In this document: positions 57,068 to 64,000 of the stretch, piece by piece
How the letters are laid out: each line of letters opens with the position of its first letter
How positions within the stretch are numbered: position 1 is the stretch's first letter
Assembly: GCF_029867415.1 (NCBI RefSeq)
Contig: NC_081185.1
Coordinates: 113,567,466 to 113,631,465 of the forward strand
Reading direction: 5' to 3'
Length of the DNA stretch: 64,000 nucleotides
DNA from: Vicia villosa
Taxonomy: Eukaryota > Streptophyta > Magnoliopsida > Fabales > Fabaceae
The notes under the pieces: model-generated
Databases searched by the model: none
What the model was told of the DNA's origin: nothing
What the model saw: the letters and a program-made list of their open reading frames with translations, nothing else
Program-made: the position numbers and the translations under genes

Positions 57068-58735
57068 GTATGATAACAACGTACGATAGATTTATACTAT
57101 TTAAACATTCAATGGATTTATACTATTTAAACATTCAAAAGAGTGTTAGCGGAAATATCAATGTTTTATAAGTTTATCTTTTATGAAGGACTAAACTTGG
57201 TAGATCATAAAATCGTGATAAATGTCAAATTCAGTAATATTATTTATTAATTTTTAAATTGAAACTTTATTTAAAATTTTGAAATTCGTTGGAATTAAAT
57301 TTACAAACAATTTAGACCGTGTATATATGTTGGTTGGCTAAGCCTAGTCCACTTAGGGGGTTCGTTTTAAGTTTAAAAATCACATTCTAATACATGGATA
57401 AGAAATGAGAATATTCATGTTTGTTGCAAGATCGAAAATAATTATTATTGTATATAAAGATTCTAAGAAATAAAATAAACTAGTACACTGACAATACAAT
57501 CAATCAAAATTCTTATATTTGGCATGTCATATTAGTTTTTTTTTTAAATTAAAATTGTGTTTTAACTAAATATATGATTGTGATTTGTTGACAGTCTACA
57601 AATATTTTATAATGTTAATGCATATCCTTTTTTCTCAAATAAAATAACTTCTCATATTTTCATAAAATTATTCTCGAATAAAAGACTGGATTCCCATAAA
57701 ATTTTATAACTTTTTCTTGCAAAATCAATTAAAATTATCAATTTTCCTAGAAATATTAAAATGTTTGTCAAACAAATTTTCTAAAAAACATCTTGAAATA
57801 AATTTTTAGTTTTTATTTTTTCGAGTAAATAATTTCTGAAAATAAAATTTTACACTGTCCACTTAGGGTTGTCCTTTAAGCCTTTAAGTTTAAGTTTTTA
57901 ATGTATAACATTTCAAAATGATTAAGCTAGAATTTCCCATCATAAAAAAATTAAACACAATAAAAAATATAATAATAATAAAAAATATTATTGATAATTA
58001 TGTGTGCTAATCAATGTAATAAACTAATAATGTGTTTTTCTATTATATAACCTTTTTAAAATTGGAATAAAATTTTAAAATATTTTACACTTTCAAACTT
58101 TTCTTTAAAAAGTTAAGGTATAACAACGAAGGGACATGCATTGACATGTTTCAAAGAGAAATAAAAAAAAATGATAAAATGATAAAATGATTTTTCTTTT
58201 AAAGTTTGAGAAAAAGAGACATGCATTGACGCGAAAATATTTTTACATTGTCAACCAATCACAATCATGTATCTAATTAAAATATAATTTTAATTAAAAA
58301 AAATTAATATGACATGACAAATGTAAGAGTTTTGATCGATTGTATGTGTAAAGTTAGTTTACACTGTCAGTGCACTACCTTTAAACTCTTAAATTTTTAG
58401 ATTTTAAATTTTTTAACTTAATTTAAAGTAGTTTCGCTTTAGTTTATCAACTAAATAATATTATAAATTAATTCTTAATTTTATTTTGGTTATCTAATTT
58501 TTTCATTTTCGTTAATTCCTGACAAAAAAATTCATAAATTTATAACAGTATAATTTTCTTTAGTAATTTAATTATATTTTTGAAAAATATTTCATTATTT
58601 GTAATTTATGATTTTTAATCTTTTTGACTGAACAATGTTTTATAATAAAATTATTAGTAAAATATTGATGTATAAATTTTTAAATAGTATTTTATTTTGA
58701 TTTGTTTTACCGAATTATAATTAAAATAAAGGGTT
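57068..58735. other. AT-rich intergenic sequence with inverted repeats
   Basis: No gene. A 30-bp tandem duplication (ATGGATTTATACTATTTAAA) lies at 57080-57140. About 150 bp at 57480-57630 is repeated in inverse orientation at 58215-58380 (TACAATCAATCAAAATTCTT against AAGAGTTTTGATCGATTGTA). Confidence 0.6.
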
Positions 58736-58884
58736 TAATATACTTCATCCCCCTGCCAATATAGCGAGTTTCTGTTTGACCCCCTTGAATGTCTTTTTTA
58801 CAAAACGCCCCTTATAAAACCCAAAACTTGGATTTACCAAACCCTTTTACCACATTTGCTGACTGAGCTTTGACTTGCTGGAAG
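58736..58884 (+). mobile_element. Left half of a MITE
   Basis: GGGTTTAATATACTTCATCC, CCCCTGCCAATATAGCGAG and ACGCCCCTTATAAAACCC resemble one arm of the legume 'no more than one arm left' foldback type seen at 10846 (GGGTTAATACC..CCCCTGCCATATG). The second arm is missing; it abuts the truncated F-box gene. Confidence 0.5.
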
Positions 58885-59952
58885 ATGTGGCAACAAGAAA
58901 AACATTTCCTTCTTTTTCTGGTCAAAACAAGAAAAACAATTCTTCTTCTTATAGTTGATAATCCGTCCTTAAACCTTTCTGTCGACTCTTATCAGCTGGT
59001 GGAAGACAAAGGATGCTCTCGTATGGTTGGTTCTTGCAATGGATTGATCTGTTTGGCTGGTGATTACTTGATCCGCGAGTATAAAGACCACTGGCTTCGA
59101 TTGTGGAACCCAGCCACTAGGACAACATCTCCAAAATTTGGGTGTGTTCGCGAATTTCGCAATCCACCGGATTATTTCGCCTGTGATCGCTATTATAAAT
59201 ACACATTTGGTTGGGATGAATCTACCGACACTTACAAGGTAGTTGCCTCAGAATTCAATGAACCTGAAATGAGAAGCAATGTGAGGATTCTGAGTTTGGC
59301 TGATAATGTTTGGAGAAAAATTGAAAGTTTCCCAGTTGAACCCATGGGTTCAGACTTATCTATGGCAAGCGATTATGATGGTATGTATCTCAAAAGCACT
59401 ATTAATTGGTTGGCTATTCGTGATAAACTTTGGTATATGGGTGATGATTATAAGAATATTAATGTTGAGCAATTTGTTATTGTTTCACTTGATTTAAGAA
59501 CGGAGACATACAATCAATATTTATTACCCCGTGATTTTGACGATGTGCCTCCTGCAACGCCAATTGTTAGTGTGTTGGGGGATTGTCTATGTTTTTCTTA
59601 TTGTTACAAGGAAACATATTTTGTTATATGGAAGATGGAGAATTTCGGAGTTGATGATTCTTGGATTCAATTCCTTAAAATTAGTTATTACAGTCTTCAA
59701 ATTGATTATGACTATAGTGACGAATATATAAAGTATCATTTATATTTCGTTCCGTGGTTTCTGTCCAAGGATGGTGATACATTGGTACTTGATTGCAGTC
59801 AAGAATACCCAAATATTATTTATAATTGGAGAAATAATAGAGTAGTGCGAACAAACATTAATGTAAGGAAAACAGTTACTGATGGCCAAACGTACGATTC
59901 TGTCTCATGCTCTGCCAATGGCTATTTTGAAAGCTTAGTTTCAGGAGTGTAA
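58885..59952 (+). pseudogene. F-box/FBA paralog lacking the F-box
   Basis: Open from ATG 58885 to TAA 59950-59952. Similarity to F-box/FBA proteins begins only at about 58949 (VDNPSLNLSVDSYQLVED), followed by GSCNGLICLAGDYLIREY, RLWNPATRTTSPKFGC, STDTYKVVASEF, SNVRILSLADNVWRKIESFP, YLKSTINWLAIRD, SLDLRTETYNQYLLPRDFDD, FVIWKMENFGVDDSW and SLVSGV. This is the complete substrate-side domain, parallel to 25369-26237. The first about 20 codons (MWQQEKHFLLFLVKTRKT) are not F-box and appear to come from the MITE arm just upstream. Without an F-box it should not join an SCF complex. It could be expressed as a truncated protein, but a 5'-deleted pseudogene is more likely. Confidence 0.85.
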
Positions 59953-60895
59953 GTTCCTCTTCCATGATTTACATGTTGGTACTAATGTTAAGTTGTATTT
60001 GTTGTTTTCATAATTATAGATTGTGTGAATGTTTTTTTTTATGATTGTTTGGATTGATTGTATTTTTTGAATGAATATCTTATTGCTATCAACAAATTGC
60101 ATTGACATATCTAAATAGATTTTTTCAAAACAACATTAAGTGCAGATTTGATACAAGAAAAATAACAGATTTCATATGATATTCAGGAGAGGTATTGAAA
60201 AATATCTTAGCTGAATAGTATTTAGTTTTATAGAATGAATTGCAACTAGTAATCAATTAATCACATATAGGTATTGAAAAATCTGTAATCTGCTATTCTG
60301 CAGGCAGGTTGCTTTAAATTGCATTATCTCTCACTAAGCTTTTTTTCCCTTTATAAATCTACGGAGCTTATTTTCTTATTACTAACCCACTTTTCTTCTG
60401 CTCACTTTCTTGTAACATAACTGAACTCAATGTAGTGTAAAACTAACATTTCAGTGAGTATTTGTACTTCAGTATTTTTGTTTAATATTATAACTTTTTA
60501 CATGTAATTGTAGGTATGTGATTATATTCTTTTACATCCATTTATGTTTAACAAATAAAATGATAATTTTTATATCTGGCAGTGTCGGGGGAATTCAGAG
60601 CTTCGAGAACAACAATTAAGGCAGTGTCAGGGGAGAAAGAATTCAGAAGAAAATGGTTTGAGTTAGATGGGAGTTTTATATCTCGGCCTGAAAAACTTGA
60701 CCTATTTTGACATCAAGTGCAACAAATGTATTTTCTACCTATTGTCAGAACAATTTATAGTATTACTTTCCATATAAGTGTAAAAGGCAACTCATATTTC
60801 ACTGAAATGATGTAGACTTGTGTTGGCTGAGTTGAAATTACTTGGTGCATTTAATTTCTTCAATTTTAGATATAAGGAAAACATATCTTTCCCTT
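59953..60895 (+). other. 3' UTR region of the second F-box gene
   Basis: GTAAGTTCCTCTTCCATGAT right after the stop matches the first gene (donor-like). GGCAGTGTCGGGGGAATTCA ... CAATTAAGGCAGTGTCAGGG at 60580-60640 matches the second 3' UTR exon at 26460-26500. No gene in 60670-60895. Confidence 0.6.
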
Positions 60896-60903
60896 TTAAA
60901 GTA

Positions 60904-62508
60904 GAAAATTTCTTTAGCCACCTCCCTATGGGGTCACCCCCAGCGAAAATTCCAAACTACCCCTGCTTCGGAAATGAACTTCCGAAGCGTTTTTTTTTTA
61001 AATTTCCATAATTCGGAAGTGCATCTCCGAAAACACCTCATGGGGGGTGTCTTCGGAGATGAACTTCCGAAAACACCTCATGGGGGGTGAATTCGGAAGT
61101 TCATTTCCGAATTATGCAGAAACTGTGTTTTTTTAATGTTTTTTCTTAAACAGTCTCGCGTTTTAATTAAACGCAAACGCCAAATAAAATAAGCGACATA
61201 TAAACAGAAAATACTAATACGATAAATAAAATCCAAATAATATCTACAAGCCTAACCAAATAGTAATAGTGTGCGCAAGATACAATCCGAAAACAAAAAA
61301 TAAATAAACCCGACCACTACTGGGTGTGCCTAACCCTCTCACCCTGAGCCCTCCTCTGCCGCCTGTACCCCGCCGCATGGCTGGCATCAATGACGATCGT
61401 CTCCATCACGGCGACTGCATCAGGACCGCCCTGAAGAACGACACCCCGATCCAAGGCGTCCCGCCCAAGCATCTCTATCCGCTGGCAGATCGGCAGGAGA
61501 TCAATGACGTGGTCATCCTCGGCCTGCTGGAGGGTCAACTTCCGGTACCCCCTCAGGCTCGTGGTAAGTCACTGCCGCCACCTCCTCCTCCTCCTCCTCC
61601 TCTCGCTGGCGGGAAGAAGATGCTCGAGTCAGCCCACTCCTAGATCCTGAACCAGATGTACCCTCTCCCACGTCCACGGGAACTCGCACACGGCGTCCCC
61701 GGCCCTGCCCTCGTCCCTGGGTCGACGCCAGCTGCGCCGCCCGCTCGCGTCTAGCCGACGCAGTTTGGGACTCTCTCCCCTGTCTGATGCGTGCTGGTTG
61801 GTTGCCTGACATGTTCTTGTAAACAATCAAAATCGATTAATATGCGAGACAAATGAAAAAACAAAAAAAAAGAACTTCTGGTACAGTTCGGAAGTTCATT
61901 TCCGAAAACTGGGATGGAGGTGTTTTCGGAAATGAACTTCCGAAACACCCCTGCGCAGACCTTCAATACAACCTCCAATGGAAGACCCAAAAAACCTAAA
62001 CCAAAACTACTTTTATGCCTACTAAACATCCTAATATCAGTACTAACCTATCTTAATGTGATTTTTTCAGTTTCTAAACACCCTATTAGAGTTTATTTAA
62101 ATAGATCTAAAACTTGAAAAAACAATGTAGAACTTACCAATTAGTGTTTGATGATGAGTTTGGAAGAAGACTTGGGAATGCTCTTTGATCTTACAATTGA
62201 TTTTGGCAGAAAATTTGAAAAGGGGTTGAGTATTAAGTTGATTTAGGGTAAATGAATTGGGGGAGGGGGCTGTTTTGCTAAATCTGCAAAACGCGCAGTA
62301 TTTCGGAAGTTCATTTCCGAAATGGTGTTTTCGGAAATGAACTTCCGAAATAAGACAATTTTTTCAAAAAAAAAAAGGCGCTTTTGGAGATGCATCTCCG
62401 AAAACGCCTTTTTCTTGCATTTCGGAAATGAACTTCCGAAGTCAGGGGTAGTTTGGGTTTTTCACCAGAGATGGACTAGAAGGTTGGGAGGTCTATAGAG
62501 AAATTTCC
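60904..62508 (-). mobile_element. Deletion derivative of the PMD element (1,605 bp)
   Basis: Ends GAAAATTTCTTTAGCCACCT and (complement of right) GGAAATTTCTCTATAGACCT, with 8-bp duplication TTAAAGTA (60896-60903 and 62509-62516). Both terminal regions keep the TTCGGAA words (60967, 61012, 61052 and 61092 with 40-bp spacing, and the right-hand set). The inside lacks exon 2, most of exon 3 and the end of exon 1. An independent insertion of the same family as 7097-10223. Confidence 0.9.
61317..61812 (-). pseudogene. Exon 1/exon 3 fusion scrap of the PMD gene
   Basis: From ATG at 61812 the exon 1 N-terminus (PARIRQGRESQTASARRERA, Glu-rich tract) runs to about 61531. There it joins exon 3 sequence (DDHVIDLLPICQRIEMLGRD ... 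QRRAQGERVRHTQ) in a different frame. The deletion joined TGGAGGGTCAAC of exon 1 to GGTCATCCTC of exon 3 at a short shared CTGC/C. No PMD core remains. Confidence 0.85.
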
Positions 62509-62516
62509 TTAAAGTA

Positions 62517-63139
62517 TTCATAACTCTTATATCCTTCATTTTAATACCTTATTATAGTTTGAGTCCGTTCTATTTTAAAATATGACAATAAGCATATGCT
62601 TTGTTTGTGTGATAGACATATAAAGGAATGTGGTTATTAGTCATTCTCCTAGATTCCGAGTGTTTACTAATGACCCATCAGTGGTATCAGAACCCGGTTC
62701 GAATAAGCGACCGGTTACTTGTGTCAAAAGTCTTCTTGACATGGTGGTTAAGAGGTGTGTTCTGTTGAAGTGCCCAACTGCCCATGATGAAATAAAGGTG
62801 TCTCTCAATGGCGGTACAAGCATGTGGATAAAGAGCTCCTGCTTGAGGGGGAGCATAATGGATGGAATCACATTTGAGCACGAGATTGTTGAGAAACAAG
62901 TTTGCACGAATCCATTTAAATATTGTTGATTTTTTTTTTGTTGACAAATTGTAAATTCTACGTATTTTTCATATAAAGTTTGTAGAGGAATATCAACAAT
63001 ATCTAAAGGTTAATTTTAGTCATAGTCACATTAATAGAGATGAAAATGGGGTTATACGTTAGACATTACCACGTTTAAATAATCTGATGACAACTATATT
63101 TGAATAAAGGTAACAACGGAAAACTTCAAAAGTGTTTCC
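62517..63139 (+). mobile_element. TRIM-like or copia scrap (PBS and PPT only)
   Basis: AGTGGTATCAGAACCCGGTTCG at 62680 looks like a tRNA-iMet primer site and CTTGAGGGGGAGCATAATGG at about 62840 like a copia polypurine tract, only about 150 bp apart with no coding between. This is the layout of a miniature LTR element. LTRs could not be matched on both sides, so it may be a scrap. Confidence 0.35.
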
Positions 63140-63935
63140 ATTTTGAAAGTGCTTGGATTACGGGAAAAGACTATCATGAGGTGATAGATAAGAATTGAAA
63201 GAATGATGTAAGTATCGTGGCCAATTTGAATGCAGTTCGGAAGGATATGGAAACCTGGAAGGATAGTTTCATTGATCAAGTTTTGAATAAAAAGAAGAAG
63301 CTACTGATCAGACTGCAAAGAGTGCAACGTAGCTTACAAATTAAAGGAGAGACAATGTGGAGGGACTGAGGAGACTTTAGATGAAGCGGTAGAAAGAATA
63401 TAGTGATATTTTACGAAAAGAATAGTTGATGTGGTTCCAAAGATCTCGTACAAGATGGTTGGTTGATGGGGATCGAAACACGCCCTATTATCATATGAAA
63501 ACAGTTCTTCGGAGAAGACAAAACAAAGTTCTAATGCTGAAGTCTGATCAAGGAGAATGGATTGAAGAGGAAAAAGAGCTTAGAAATCATGTCAATGAGT
63601 ATTACAAGAAGCTGTATGAAATTGGCGCTGGATGGATGAAGTGGTTTACTAGATCTATATTACCTTCCCATCCATACATATTGATGATATTAACAAAATG
63701 GTAGGTCAAGTTGAGGAGTTGAAGTGAGGAAATCATTATTTTCAATGAAGCCTTGGAAAGTATCGGGCCCATATGGCTTTCCTGCAGGTTTTTATAAAAA
63801 ATTATGGAAGACTACGGGGGACTCAGTGTGCAATCTTGTCAAGCGGATTTGGAGTAATCCTCATAAAATTGGTAGTATCAATAAAACCGATATTTGTTTG
63901 CTTATAGACTATAAGGAAAGTATATAATGTAGTCA
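63140..63935 (+). pseudogene. L1-type LINE reverse-transcriptase remnant
   Basis: Pieces in two frames: FESAWITGKDYHEVID, then LWFQRSRTRWLVDGDRNTPY and HMKTVLRRRQNKVLMLKSDQ with GEWIEEEKELRNHVNEYYKKLY (the linker between endonuclease and RT in plant L1). After a frame change at about 63655-63724 comes the RT start KSLFSMKPWKVSGPYGFPAG (usually APGPDGF), GDSVCNLVKRIW and INKTDICLL. Stops near 63197 and 63368. The RT palm with the catalytic Asp pair is missing or outside the window. Confidence 0.85.
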
Positions 63936-63973
63936 AATTATATTCTTGTGAATCTTGTAGCAAATAGATAATT

Positions 63974-64000
63974 GGCAAAATACTCCTTTTAGTCCCTTAA
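63974..64000. mobile_element. Left end of another MITE, cut by the window
   Basis: GGCAAAATACTCCTTTTAGTCCC resembles the start of the MITE at 11345 (GGCAAAATAGTCATTTTGGTCC). Confidence 0.5.

Noticed and set aside
62630..62929. 99-codon frame near the TRIM-like signals
   Set aside because: It spans the apparent PBS and PPT, matches no known domain, and is better explained as non-coding element sequence.

Overview
The window is plant nuclear DNA, and almost all of it is transposable elements. It is most likely from a papilionoid legume (Vicieae/Trifolieae type). The reasons are: an Ogre-like LTR with the legume TGTCATACCCC start and a DUF7745-type ORF1; Tekay-type LTRs starting TGTAACA(C/T)CC; Mutator-type MITEs of legume style; legume-type F-box/FBA genes; long (TA)n tracts; and spliceosomal introns. 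These family names are from memory of the families, since no search was run. No intact single-copy host gene was found.

Layout. 1-6178: minus-strand 5' part of an Ogre/Tat-like element (ORF1 pseudogene, leader, tRNA-type PBS, 3.68-kb LTR). 6179-7096: scrap of a Mutator-like transposase. 7097-10223: complete 3.1-kb DNA element with terminal inverted repeats, an 8-bp target duplication and a three-exon plant-mobile-domain (PMD) gene broken by one frameshift. 10435-11935: Helitron 3' end and three MULE-type foldback MITEs, one nested in another. 12280-17216: LINE scrap and an old Ogre-like LTR split by a solo LTR (12635-14850). 19084-26237: F-box/FBA pseudogene split by a young Ty3 element (19183-25115; LTRs differ at 1 of 296 bases; target duplication GCAAG).

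26406-34055: F-box 3' UTR, then a decayed gag-protease split by a solo LTR (28961-30523, target duplication AATGC), a minus-strand MULE transposase pseudogene, and a second copy of the F-box 3' UTR. 35027-46782: full Tekay-type chromovirus with 2.17-kb LTRs, gag-pol broken by one nonsense codon and one frameshift, and a 2.8-kb solo LTR nested in its 3' LTR. 46783-58735: AT-rich repeats, a 438-bp MITE with perfect 9-bp target duplication, a 4.46-kb non-autonomous Helitron with both ends visible, and a 1.55-kb spaced duplication. 58885-59952: second F-box/FBA pseudogene without its F-box. 60904-62508: internal-deletion derivative of the PMD element. 62640-63935: TRIM-like scrap and L1 LINE reverse-transcriptase remnant.

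The most interesting pattern is not a gene. At least five unrelated repeat families here (Ogre-like LTR, second Ogre-like LTR, two Tekay-type LTR families, and the PMD element) carry clustered copies of a short self-complementary word. The word differs from family to family, is repeated within each, and is arranged at fixed spacing (21 bp inside a pair, 73-74 bp between pairs, or 40-41 bp arrays). In several the spacer is itself a small hairpin (CCC-n-GGG or CACC-n-GGTG). I know of no named function for this.
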